Both the position numbers and the translations under genes were made by a program. Positions 31,977 through 39,469 of a DNA stretch of 64,000 nucleotides are shown here, piece after piece. The notes beneath the pieces are model-generated. The model worked only from the letters and a program-made list of their open reading frames with translations, was not told the origin of the DNA and ran no database searches. Every line of letters starts with the position of its first letter. Within the stretch, counting starts at the first letter, position 1. Source of the DNA: Hydrogenophaga intermedia (GTDB taxonomy: Bacteria > Pseudomonadota > Gammaproteobacteria > Burkholderiales > Burkholderiaceae_C); the NCBI RefSeq assembly GCF_000723405.1, contig NZ_CCAE010000015.1, positions 1 through 64,000 of the forward strand, written 5' to 3'.

Positions 31977-32033
31977 CGCGGCCAACGGCGGCCGTGAGCT
32001 GAGCAGTCTCCCCAGACACGGACAACGGCGTCC
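31977..32033 (+). promoter_or_regulatory. ANTAR-type two-hairpin antitermination element in the nrtA leader
   Basis: Hairpin 1 (31977-31996) has a 7-bp stem CGCGGCC/GGCCGTG with hexaloop AACGGC. Hairpin 2 (32020-32033) has stem GGAC/GTCC with the identical hexaloop AACGGC. Known ANTAR target RNAs are pairs of hairpins whose hexaloops have A at position 1 and G at position 4; both loops obey this. Hairpin 2 uses bases 32022-32030 that also form the 5' arm of the following terminator, so the two structures exclude each other. Binding by the adjacent NIT-ANTAR protein is inferred. Confidence 0.8.
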
Positions 32034-32083
32034 ATTTCCTTCCCGCGCGTCGCGGGCCTGGAAATGGGCGCCGTTGTGCTTTT
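32022..32083 (+). terminator. Regulated intrinsic terminator in the nrtA leader
   Basis: ACAACGGCG (32022-32030) pairs with CGCCGTTGT (32069-32077), and CCATTTCC (32032-32039) with GGAAATGG (32060-32067). An inner CCCGCG/CGCGGG hairpin caps it. TTTT follows at 32080-32083. This very stable stem with its short U-run lies 42 bases before nrtA and overlaps ANTAR hairpin 2. Confidence 0.85.
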
Positions 32084-32124
32084 GGGGTTCCGGTTTGTCA
32101 TTCGCCTCACAGGAGTCCACGACC

Positions 32125-33417
32125 ATGCCTTCGACCCCTCTGTCCCGCCGCCACCTGATCCAGCGGGCCGGCGCCCTCGGTTCCGTCGCCCTCGCCGGCA
32201 GCCTGCTCGGCACCCGCGCGCAAGCCGCCACCGCACTGGAAACCAAGGCCGCCAAGCTCGGCTTCATCGCCCTCACCGACGCCGCGCCCCTGTTCGTGGC
32301 CGATGAGAAGGGCTTCTTCAAGAAGCACGGCATGACCGAGGTGGAGGTGCTCAAGCAATCGTCCTGGGGCACCACGCGCGACAACCTCGTGCTCGGCTCG
32401 GCCAAGGGCGGCATCGACGGCGGGCACATCCTCACGCCCATGCCCTACCTCATCACCACCGGCGCGGTCACGCCCAACAACGTGCCGGTGCCCATGAACA
32501 TCCTGGCGCGCCTGAACCTGGGCGGCCAGGGCATCTCGGTGGGCGCCGAATACGCCAACCTGAAGGTGGGCACGGACACCAAGGCCTTCGGCAAGGCCCT
32601 GGCGGCCAAGCGCGGCAGCGGCAAGGCGGTCAACGCCGCCATGACCTTCCCCGGTGGCACGCACGACCTGTGGATCCGCTACTGGCTGGCCGCCGGCGGC
32701 GTGGACCCGAACAAGGACATCTCCACCATCGTGGTGCCGCCCGCGCAGATGGTGGCCAACATGAAGGTCGGCAGCATGGACACCTTCTGCGTCTGCGAGC
32801 CCTGGAACCGCCAGCTCATCAACCAGAAGATCGGCTACACGGCCATCACCACCAGCGAACTCTGGATGAACCACCCGGAGAAGGCCTTCGCCATGCGCGC
32901 CGACTACGTGCAGGCCAACCCCAACGCCACGCAGGCGCTGATCAAGGCCGTGATGGAAGCGCAGATGTGGTGCGAGGACCCGGCCAACCGCGCCGAGGTG
33001 GCCGAGATCTGCTCGCGCCGGCGCTGGATCAACGCCCCCGTGGCCGACGTGATCGACCGCGTCAAGGGCGACTTCGACTACGGCACCGGCCGCGTCGAGA
33101 TGAACAGCAAGTTCCAGATGCGCTTCTGGAAAGACCAGGCCAGCTACCCCTTCCAGAGCCACGACCTGTGGTTCCTGACCGAGAACATGCGCTGGGGCTA
33201 CCTGCCCACCAGCCTGGACACCAAGGCCCTCATCGCCAAGGTGAACCGCGAAGACCTGTGGCGCGCCGCCGCCAAGGACCTGGGCGTGGCCGCCAAGGAC
33301 ATCCCCACGTCCACCTCGCGCGGCGTGGAGACCTTCTTCGATGGCAAGGTCTTCGACCCGGCCAACCCGAAGAAGTACCTCGACAGCCTGGCCATCAAGA
33401 CCGTCAAGGCCGCCTGA
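32125..33417 (+). CDS. nrtA: Nitrate ABC transporter substrate-binding protein (NrtA/CmpA family)
   Basis: Periplasmic nitrate-binding component (430 aa). The N terminus has a twin-arginine signal (SRRHLIQRAG, then a hydrophobic stretch ending TRAQAA), so it is exported folded by Tat. The mature part (KLGFIALTDAAPLFVADEKGFFKKHG) is characteristic of NrtA/NasF/CmpA. ATG 32125 has AGGAG 9 bases upstream, after the terminator. Because it has an export signal it is not a cytoplasmic NasS-type sensor. First gene of the nrtA-nrtB-nrtD operon. Confidence 0.95.
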   Translation: MPSTPLSRRHLIQRAGALGSVALAGSLLGTRAQAATALETKAAKLGFIALTDAAPLFVADEKGFFKKHGMTEVEVLKQSSWGTTRDNLVLGSAKGGIDGGHILTPMPYLITTGAVTPNNVPVPMNILARLNLGGQGISVGAEYANLKVGTDTKAFGKALAAKRGSGKAVNAAMTFPGGTHDLWIRYWLAAGGVDPNKDISTIVVPPAQMVANMKVGSMDTFCVCEPWNRQLINQKIGYTAITTSELWMNHPEKAFAMRADYVQANPNATQALIKAVMEAQMWCEDPANRAEVAEICSRRRWINAPVADVIDRVKGDFDYGTGRVEMNSKFQMRFWKDQASYPFQSHDLWFLTENMRWGYLPTSLDTKALIAKVNREDLWRAAAKDLGVAAKDIPTSTSRGVETFFDGKVFDPANPKKYLDSLAIKTVKAA

Positions 33418-33473
33418 ACGCGCGCCCCGCCCGCGCCGAGCCCGCAATTCCCCGTAGACCAGGAGTCCCCGCG

Positions 33474-34343
33474 ATGAACACCACCACGGAAACCCTCGAG
33501 CCGATCCGGCTGGCCACGCCCGCCGCACCCCCGGCCGCCCTGCCCAACTGGATCAAGGCCGCCGCGCGCGGCTTCATGACGCACGTGCTGCCGCCGCTGG
33601 TGATCATCGGCCTGCTGCTGGTCATCTGGGAGCTGCTGGGCTCGCGCCCGGGCGCGGCGCTGCCGCCACCGAGCAAGGTGGTGCAAGACACCTGGGAGCT
33701 CATCGTGAGCCCCTTCTACGACAACGGCGGCAACGACGTGGGTCTGGCCTGGCAGATGCTCGCCAGCCTCAAGCGCGTGGCCTACGGCTACACGCTGGCG
33801 GTGATCGCCGGCGTCAGCCTGGGGGTGCTGGTGGGGCAGTCCACCTGGGCGCTGCGCGGGCTCGACCCGCTGTTCCAGGTGCTGCGCACCGTGCCGCCGC
33901 TGGCCTGGCTGCCGATCTCCCTGGCCGGCTTCCGCGACGGCCACCCCTCGGCCATCTTCGTCATCTTCATCACCGCCATCTGGCCGATCATCATCAACAC
34001 CTCCATCGGCATTCGCAACATCCCCGACGACTACCGCAACGTCGCGCGCGTGATCCGGCTCAACGGCGTGGAGTACTTCGGCAAGATCATGCTGCCCGCC
34101 GCCGCGCCCTTCATCTTCTCGGGGCTGCGCATCGGCGTGGGCCTGTCCTGGCTGGCCATCGTCGCGGCCGAGATGCTGATCGGCGGCGTGGGCATCGGCT
34201 TCTTCATCTGGGACGCCTGGAACAGCTCGCGCATCAGCGACATCATCCTCGCGCTCTTCTGCGTCGGCATCGTCGGCTTCCTGCTCGACCGCATCGTCGC
34301 CTTCATCGGCCACCTCGTCACGCGCGGCACCGCCGCGAGCTGA
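33474..34343 (+). CDS. nrtB: Nitrate ABC transporter permease
   Basis: Inner-membrane permease (289 aa) of the NrtB/SsuC type with about six or seven helices. The ATPase-contacting EAA-like loop lies near IIINTSIGIRNIPDDYRNVARVIRLNG, followed by LPAAAPFIFSGLRIGVGLSW. ATG 33474 follows AGGAG by 8 bases, 56 bases after nrtA. It is a partner of NrtA and the following ATPase. Confidence 0.94.
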   Translation: MNTTTETLEPIRLATPAAPPAALPNWIKAAARGFMTHVLPPLVIIGLLLVIWELLGSRPGAALPPPSKVVQDTWELIVSPFYDNGGNDVGLAWQMLASLKRVAYGYTLAVIAGVSLGVLVGQSTWALRGLDPLFQVLRTVPPLAWLPISLAGFRDGHPSAIFVIFITAIWPIIINTSIGIRNIPDDYRNVARVIRLNGVEYFGKIMLPAAAPFIFSGLRIGVGLSWLAIVAAEMLIGGVGIGFFIWDAWNSSRISDIILALFCVGIVGFLLDRIVAFIGHLVTRGTAAS

Positions 34344-34372
34344 TCCCGTCTTCGCAACACAGGAGCCCCACC

Positions 34373-35218
34373 ATGAGCGACAACGCCTACCTCAGCATCA
34401 GCGGCGTGGACATGACCTTCACCAAGGGCCGCACCGTCAACCCCGTGCTGCGCCACATCAACCTGGACGTGAAGCGCGGCGAGTTCATCTCCCTCATTGG
34501 CCACTCGGGCTGCGGCAAGTCCACGGTGCTCAACATCGTGGCCGGCCTGCTCAAGGCCAGCGCGGGCGGCGTCATCGTCGACGGCCGCGAGGTGAACGAA
34601 CCCGGCCCCGACCGCGCGCTGGTGTTCCAGAACCACTCGCTGCTGCCCTGGCTCACGGTCTACCAGAACGTGGAACTGGCGGTGGACAAAACCTTCCGTG
34701 GCGTGAAGACCAAGGCCGAGCGCAAGGACTGGATCCTGCACAACCTGGAGATGGTGAGCATGGGCCACGCCCTGCACCGCCTGCCCTCCGAAATCTCGGG
34801 CGGCATGAAGCAGCGCGTGGGCATCGCGCGCGCGCTGGCCATGGAGCCCAAGGTGCTGCTGCTCGACGAGCCCTTCGGCGCGCTGGACGCGCTGACCCGC
34901 GCGCACCTGCAGGACGAGGTGATGCGCATCCAGACGGAGCTGCACAACACGGTGATGATGATCACGCACGACGTGGACGAAGCCGTGCTGCTGAGCGACC
35001 GCATCGTGATGATGACCAACGGCCCCTCGGCCACCATCGGCGAGATCCTCGACGTCGAACTCGAGCGCCCGCGCGACCGCCTGGCCCTGTCGGACGACGC
35101 GCGCTACAACCACTACCGCCACGAGGTGCTGAGCTTCCTGCACGAGAAGCAGCGCAAAGTGGAGCCGATGGCACGCAGCGCCCGCGCGAGCAAGGCGCCG
35201 GAGGCCCTGAGCGCCTGA
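34373..35218 (+). CDS. nrtD: Nitrate ABC transporter ATP-binding protein
   Basis: Single-domain ATPase (281 aa) powering nitrate import. Walker A GHSGCGKST, Q-loop (FQNHSLLPW), signature ISGGMKQRVGIARA, Walker B LLLLDEPFGALD and the H-loop ITHDVDEA are all intact. It lacks the C-terminal binding-protein-like domain of cyanobacterial NrtC, so it matches NrtD/NasD and probably works as a homodimer. An AGGAG ribosome site precedes the ATG. Confidence 0.94.
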   Translation: MSDNAYLSISGVDMTFTKGRTVNPVLRHINLDVKRGEFISLIGHSGCGKSTVLNIVAGLLKASAGGVIVDGREVNEPGPDRALVFQNHSLLPWLTVYQNVELAVDKTFRGVKTKAERKDWILHNLEMVSMGHALHRLPSEISGGMKQRVGIARALAMEPKVLLLDEPFGALDALTRAHLQDEVMRIQTELHNTVMMITHDVDEAVLLSDRIVMMTNGPSATIGEILDVELERPRDRLALSDDARYNHYRHEVLSFLHEKQRKVEPMARSARASKAPEALSA

Positions 35219-35239
35219 GGGCGCAACACACACGCCATC

Positions 35240-35262
35240 GGGCGCACCCCGGCGGTGCGCCC
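35240..35262. repeat. GC-rich dyad between nrtD and the nitrate MFS gene
   Basis: GGGCGCACC-CCGGC-GGTGCGCCC is a perfect 9-bp inverted repeat. Its core CGCACC-N5-GGTGCG has the spacing of an NtrC site, but it lies only 5 bases before the -24 element of the next promoter, too close for a normal enhancer. It could instead be a 3'-end hairpin of the nrt mRNA; no U-run follows. Both readings are open. Confidence 0.5.
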
Positions 35263-35267
35263 CAGCT

Positions 35268-35283
35268 TGGCGCGGTTCTTGCA
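35268..35283 (+). promoter_or_regulatory. Sigma-54 promoter of the nitrate MFS transporter gene
   Basis: TGGCGCG-GTTC-TTGCA has a perfect -12 box and one change (A to G) in the -24 box, with GG and GC 12 bases apart. Transcription is expected near 35294, about 34 bases before the start codon, leaving no room for a leader attenuator. Confidence 0.65.
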
Positions 35284-35327
35284 CCAATGCGGGAGCCTTC
35301 TCCCCCGTTGATTTCAAGGACTGCACC

Positions 35328-36554
35328 ATGGCGGCACAGCCCGGCCACTTCCGACAATTCCTCAATGCCGGCCACGCCCCGACCCTGGGCGCGGCCTTTT
35401 TCTACTTCGCCTTCTCCTGCGCCATCTGGGTGCTCAACGGCTCCATGGCGCCGTTCATTTCCGAGGCCTACAACCTCACCCCCACGCAGAAGGGTTTGAT
35501 GCTCTCCGTGCCCATCTTCGCGGGCGCGCTGATGCGTTTTCCCCTGGGCGTGCTGGCCCAGTACGTGGGGCGCAAGAACGCCACGCTGGTCGAGATGGGC
35601 GGCATCGCCATCGCGATGCTGTTCGGCTACTTCTTCGTCGAATCCTTCAACGACCTGCTCGCCATGGGCGTGCTGCTGGGCATCGCGGGCGCCAGCTTCG
35701 GCGTGGCGCTCTCGCTCGGCTCGGGCTCCTTCCCACCGCGCTACAAGGGCCTGGCCATGGGCCTGGTGGGTGCGGGCAACGTGGGCACGGCCGTGTCGGC
35801 CCTGCTGGCGCCACCGCTGGCCCAGGCCTTCGGCTGGCAGACGGTCTACGGCATCGCCGCCATCGGCGTCTTGCTGCCCGTGGTGGTCATGGTCGTCTGC
35901 GCGCAGGAGCCACCCGACCGCGCCGCGCACGCCAGCTTTCGCGATCACATCGCCTGCCTGTTCGAAAAGGACGGCTGGGCCTTCAGCCTGATCTACGCCG
36001 TCACCTTCGGCGGCTTCATCGGCCTCACCACCTTCCTGCCCAGCTACTTCTACGACCAGTTCGGCGTGAGCAAGGTGCAGGCGGGCCAACTCACCATGCT
36101 GGCGGCCTTCATGGGTGCGGCGCTGCGCGTCTTCGGCGGCTGGATCTCCGACCACTGGGGCGGCGTGAACACGCTCACCGGCGTGCTGCTGGTCGTCACG
36201 GTCACGCTGGTGCTCTGTGGCTTCGCCCAGCAATCGCTCACGGCCACCATGCTGCTGTTCCTGCTGTGCTTCGCGGCGCTGGGCGCGGGCAACGGCGCGC
36301 TGTTCCAGTTGGTGCCCTTGCGCTGGCCGCTCACCACCGCCGTGGCCGGCTCCATGATCGGCGAGATCGGTGCCCTGGGCGGCGGCCTCATCCCCAACGC
36401 CATGGGTCTGAGCAAGCAGCACAGCGGCGACTACCTCTGGGGCTTCGTCAGCTTCGCGGCCTGCTCCGCGGCCATGCTGCTGATGCTGCGCGTGATGCAG
36501 ATCCGCTGGACGCGGACCTGGGCGGAGAAAGGCGGGCGGGCGCGCAGCGCCTGA
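35328..36554 (+). CDS. narK: MFS nitrate/nitrite transporter (NarK/NasA type)
   Basis: Twelve-helix major facilitator carrier of 408 residues. The nitrate-porter signatures are visible: GASFGVALSLGSGSFPP in helix 5 and GAGNGALFQLVP in helix 11 (GxGNGxxFQLVP). The single-domain form with a compact loop is typical of assimilatory nitrate uptake or nitrate/nitrite exchange. ATG 35328 follows AAGGA. It gives the cell a second import route beside NrtABD and has its own sigma-54 promoter. Confidence 0.93.
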   Translation: MAAQPGHFRQFLNAGHAPTLGAAFFYFAFSCAIWVLNGSMAPFISEAYNLTPTQKGLMLSVPIFAGALMRFPLGVLAQYVGRKNATLVEMGGIAIAMLFGYFFVESFNDLLAMGVLLGIAGASFGVALSLGSGSFPPRYKGLAMGLVGAGNVGTAVSALLAPPLAQAFGWQTVYGIAAIGVLLPVVVMVVCAQEPPDRAAHASFRDHIACLFEKDGWAFSLIYAVTFGGFIGLTTFLPSYFYDQFGVSKVQAGQLTMLAAFMGAALRVFGGWISDHWGGVNTLTGVLLVVTVTLVLCGFAQQSLTATMLLFLLCFAALGAGNGALFQLVPLRWPLTTAVAGSMIGEIGALGGGLIPNAMGLSKQHSGDYLWGFVSFAACSAAMLLMLRVMQIRWTRTWAEKGGRARSA

Positions 36555-36570
36555 ACGCCGGTCCGCGCGC

Positions 36571-37560
36571 TCAGTGCACCGCCGCACTCATGGCGCGCAC
36601 CGCCTCCGCTCTCGCCGGCACGGCGTACGCGAGCGGCGCCAATGCGGCCTGGATGCGCGCCATCTGCGCCGCGCTGACCAATCCGCCCAGCAGCGCCTGG
36701 AAGCGCGGCTCCAGCGTGCCCGAGACGATGTACTGCCAACGGTAGGCCTTCAGCAGCGTGGCGTGCACCGCCTCCACGCGCTCGTCGTCGCGCGTCGCGC
36801 CGGTGATGTCCAGAAAGTACGCCGCGTCGGCCGCGGCTTGCGCCTGCAGGATGCCGTCCACGCCACCGACCAGCGCGATCAGGTCGTCCACCGCCGCGTC
36901 GCGCTCGGCGTCGGAGACAAGCCGCGCGTCCTCGCGCTCCCACTCCAGCTCATCGATGATGGCGTGCTGCGACTCCTCGCGCCAATGGAACAGGAACACG
37001 TCCTTGAACAGCGGCGACAGGCCCTCGGCACCCGCGATGCTGGCCCGGTAGTGCGCCTGCGAGAACAGCTCGATGTGGCAGGTGAGCGCCAGCACGGCCC
37101 AGGTGCTCTTGCCCAGCACGAAGGCGGCCACGTCGTTGGGCGACACGTCGAAGCGGTAGCCGGGCGGCATGCCAGCCGCCACCAGGCGCTCGATGCGGCG
37201 GAACAGTTCCTGGTGCTTCAGCTCCTCGTCGGTGAAGCGCACGATGGCCTCCAGCGCGGTCTGGTCGCCCAGCCAGTGGTCGCGGCTGACTTCGAGCATC
37301 TTGGCGCCGATGAAGCGCTCGACGAGGCCGAACATGTTGGCGTAGGTGCGGCCCTGCACCTGGCTCAGGAAACGGTGCTCGGCCGGGCTCAGGAAGCCCA
37401 ACTCGTCGGCCAGCGACAGGCCGTCGGGCAGGAATGTGTGGGTCAGGTCGAAGGTGCGCTCGCGGATCACGTCGCGATCGATGTCCCAGCGGATGCGCTT
37501 GGAGACCTCGATGGTCTTGGCGTAGCGCGGGGTGTCGGTGGCAATGGCGGTGGTGGGCAT
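36571..37560 (-). CDS. Ferritin-like diiron protein of unknown function
   Basis: A cytoplasmic protein of 329 residues. It has the metal-ligand pattern of ferritin-like diiron enzymes: E81 in one helix, E113-x-x-H116 in the next, E164, then E196-x-x-H199 (in FHWREESQHA). This supports a four-helix bundle with two metals, hence possibly an oxygenase or oxidase of the AurF-like kind, but no specific reaction can be named. ATG 37560 has AAGGA 6 bases upstream. The gene converges on the MFS nitrate gene and has a palindrome-rich promoter region of its own, so its link to nitrate is only positional. Confidence 0.6.
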   Translation of the reverse strand: MPTTAIATDTPRYAKTIEVSKRIRWDIDRDVIRERTFDLTHTFLPDGLSLADELGFLSPAEHRFLSQVQGRTYANMFGLVERFIGAKMLEVSRDHWLGDQTALEAIVRFTDEELKHQELFRRIERLVAAGMPPGYRFDVSPNDVAAFVLGKSTWAVLALTCHIELFSQAHYRASIAGAEGLSPLFKDVFLFHWREESQHAIIDELEWEREDARLVSDAERDAAVDDLIALVGGVDGILQAQAAADAAYFLDITGATRDDERVEAVHATLLKAYRWQYIVSGTLEPRFQALLGGLVSAAQMARIQAALAPLAYAVPARAEAVRAMSAAVH

Positions 37561-37633
37561 GGCGTGTCCTTTCGGGTGGGCTGGTGTCGGATCGACGGGG
37601 ACACAGCATTCACCGTGGTGGGACCGCGCGCGC

Positions 37634-37647
37634 GGGACGTGCGTCCC
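37634..37647. promoter_or_regulatory. Palindromic operator candidate, copy 1 (GGGAC-N4-GTCCC)
   Basis: GGGACGTGCGTCCC, extended by flanking GC pairs to an 8-bp perfect repeat, lies 74-87 bases before the start of the diiron-protein gene. A second copy is 53 bases away, and a partial GGGACGTCC lies between them (37663-37671). Confidence 0.45.
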
Positions 37648-37686
37648 GCTCAGCCCGATGAGGGGACGTCCTTGGCGCGCGGGTGC

Positions 37687-37700
37687 GGGACACGCGTCCC
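37687..37700. promoter_or_regulatory. Palindromic operator candidate, copy 2 (GGGAC-N4-GTCCC)
   Basis: GGGACACGCGTCCC has the same half-sites and spacing as copy 1 but a different centre. The centre-to-centre distance of 53 bases is close to five helical turns, which would put two bound dimers on the same face of the DNA. Confidence 0.45.
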
Positions 37701-37718
37701 GGCCGAGCGCGACCGCGC

Positions 37719-39461
37719 TCACCTCGGCAAAAACAGCAACCAGACCACCAGGATCAGGTTGAACACCAGGCTCACGCCCGCCAGCAGCTTCCAGCGCATC
37801 GCCGGGTCGCGCCGCAGCAGCGGTGACGCCGGCGGCGCGTTCAAGGGCCGTGACGCCCCGCGCTCCAGCGCGAGCAGGAACTCCTCCGCCGTCTCGAAGC
37901 GCAAGGCGCGATCCCGCGCCACGGCCTTGAGCACCACGTGGTCGAGCCAGATCGGTACCTCCGGGTTGTGGCGGCTCGGCGCCACGGGGTCGCGGTGGTA
38001 GCGGCCCATCTGGTAAGGCAGCACCTCGCCATACGGCAGCCGCCCGGTGAGCAACTGGTACAGCGTGACGCCGAGCGCGAACAGGTCGCTGCCAGCGTCA
38101 GGCGCGGCGGGCTCGGCCTCGCCAGGGCCGAGCTGAAAACCCCACTGCTCAGGGTTGATGAAGCTTGGCGTGCCCGCGTGCAGCGCGCGCGTGGCGGCCG
38201 GCTCGCGGCCCGACAGCGCCACGCCCAGGTCGAGCACGCGCAGCAGGCCGTCGTCGCCCTGGTGCAGGTTGGCGGGCTTGATGTCACGGTGCACCACGCC
38301 CTGGCGGTGCAGGCGACCCAACACGCGCAGCGCCTGCATGGCAAGGGCCACCGCTTTGGTGGGCCCGGGGCGCTCACCGCGGTCGATCTGCTGCTGCAAG
38401 GTCTCGCCTGCGTGCCAGTCGTACAGCAGGTAGAAGGCGGTGCGCTCGCCACCGCCCGGCAGCCACGGGTGCAGGGCCACCAGGTGTTCGGCCACGCGCG
38501 ATGAGGCCATGCGCGCGGCCAGCCACCCCTCGTGCGCGAGCGTGGCGCGTTCGTCGGCGTCGTGCGCGCGCGAGGGGTGCAGCGTCTTGAGCGCGTACAG
38601 GCGCTGCGTGCCGGGGTCGCGCACCTGGTAGAGGCGGTTGACGCCGTTGTCGGCCACCAGCGCGGTCACCACCAGGCCATCGATGGCGGCGCCCACCGCC
38701 AACTTGGGAGGCACCGGCAAGGCCTGGGCCTGGCGCTGCGCGTCCTGCAGCGTGGCTTCCAGCAGGCCGCGCACGCGCACCACCAGCGCGGTCACGTTGT
38801 CGTCGCTGCCGGCGGCCAGCGCCGCCTCCACCACGGTCTCGGCGGCGGCGCGCGCCTCGCGGCCGGCCAGGCATTCGCGCAGGCGCCGGTCGGGCAGGCT
38901 GCCGTGCACGCCGTCGGTGAGCAGCAGGAAGGTGTCGCCCACCTGCAGGTCGCCCTGCTGGTAGTCCACCACCACGTGGTCCTCCAGGCCGACGGCGCGC
39001 AGCAGGCGGTGGCGCAGGTCCGGATGCGGCACCACGTGGTCGTGGCTGAGCTGCGTGAGCTCGCCCTCACGCAGCAGGTAGCAGCGGCTGTCGCCCACGT
39101 GCGCCAACGTGTACGACTGGCCGCGCAACACCAGCGCGGTGAGCGTGGTGAGCCCCATGGCCGGCGCGCGGCGGCGGTTCATGCCGGCCAGCCAGGCGTT
39201 CTGCGCGGCGATCACGCGGTCCAGCGCCACGGTGGTGTCCCAGGTCTCGGGCGTGCCGTGGTAGTCACGCAGCACGCTGGTGACGGTGGTCTGCGCGGCC
39301 TCGCGGCCCAGGCCGCCGGCGCTCACGCCATCGGCCACGGCGACGACGCTGCCGCGCGCCTCCTGGCCGGGAGGCGGCAACTGCGCGCCGCAGAAGTCCT
39401 CGTTCACCGGGCATCGGCCGGCGCGGCACCAGAAGCCGATGTCGAGGTCGATGCCGGCCAT
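37719..39461 (-). CDS. Fused PP2C phosphatase and Ser/Thr protein kinase, membrane-anchored
   Basis: Protein of 580 residues. The N-terminal PP2C domain keeps the metal-binding aspartates (ADG 43-45, GDS 123-125, TDG 182-184, DDN 220-222). The central Hanks-type kinase has K292 (ALKTL), HRDIKPAN (391-398) and DLG (411-413, in place of DFG). A single C-terminal membrane helix (about 555-576) anchors it. ATG 39461 lies 8 bases after the receiver-ANTAR gene, so they are co-transcribed. Bifunctional kinase/phosphatase genes beside nirB are known to me from Pseudomonas nitrate clusters; the target is unknown. Confidence 0.88.
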   Translation of the reverse strand: MAGIDLDIGFWCRAGRCPVNEDFCGAQLPPPGQEARGSVVAVADGVSAGGLGREAAQTTVTSVLRDYHGTPETWDTTVALDRVIAAQNAWLAGMNRRRAPAMGLTTLTALVLRGQSYTLAHVGDSRCYLLREGELTQLSHDHVVPHPDLRHRLLRAVGLEDHVVVDYQQGDLQVGDTFLLLTDGVHGSLPDRRLRECLAGREARAAAETVVEAALAAGSDDNVTALVVRVRGLLEATLQDAQRQAQALPVPPKLAVGAAIDGLVVTALVADNGVNRLYQVRDPGTQRLYALKTLHPSRAHDADERATLAHEGWLAARMASSRVAEHLVALHPWLPGGGERTAFYLLYDWHAGETLQQQIDRGERPGPTKAVALAMQALRVLGRLHRQGVVHRDIKPANLHQGDDGLLRVLDLGVALSGREPAATRALHAGTPSFINPEQWGFQLGPGEAEPAAPDAGSDLFALGVTLYQLLTGRLPYGEVLPYQMGRYHRDPVAPSRHNPEVPIWLDHVVLKAVARDRALRFETAEEFLLALERGASRPLNAPPASPLLRRDPAMRWKLLAGVSLVFNLILVVWLLFLPR

Positions 39462-39469
39462 GCGCTGCC

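Noticed and set aside
32125-33417. nrtA product as a cytoplasmic NasS-type nitrate sensor
   Set aside because: It carries a twin-arginine export signal and is followed by permease and ATPase genes, so it is the transport binding protein.
37621-37700. The GGGAC palindromes as a transcription terminator of the kinase gene
   Set aside because: They have no U-run and are two separated copies with the same half-sites, which fits operators better than a single terminator; kept as candidate operators.
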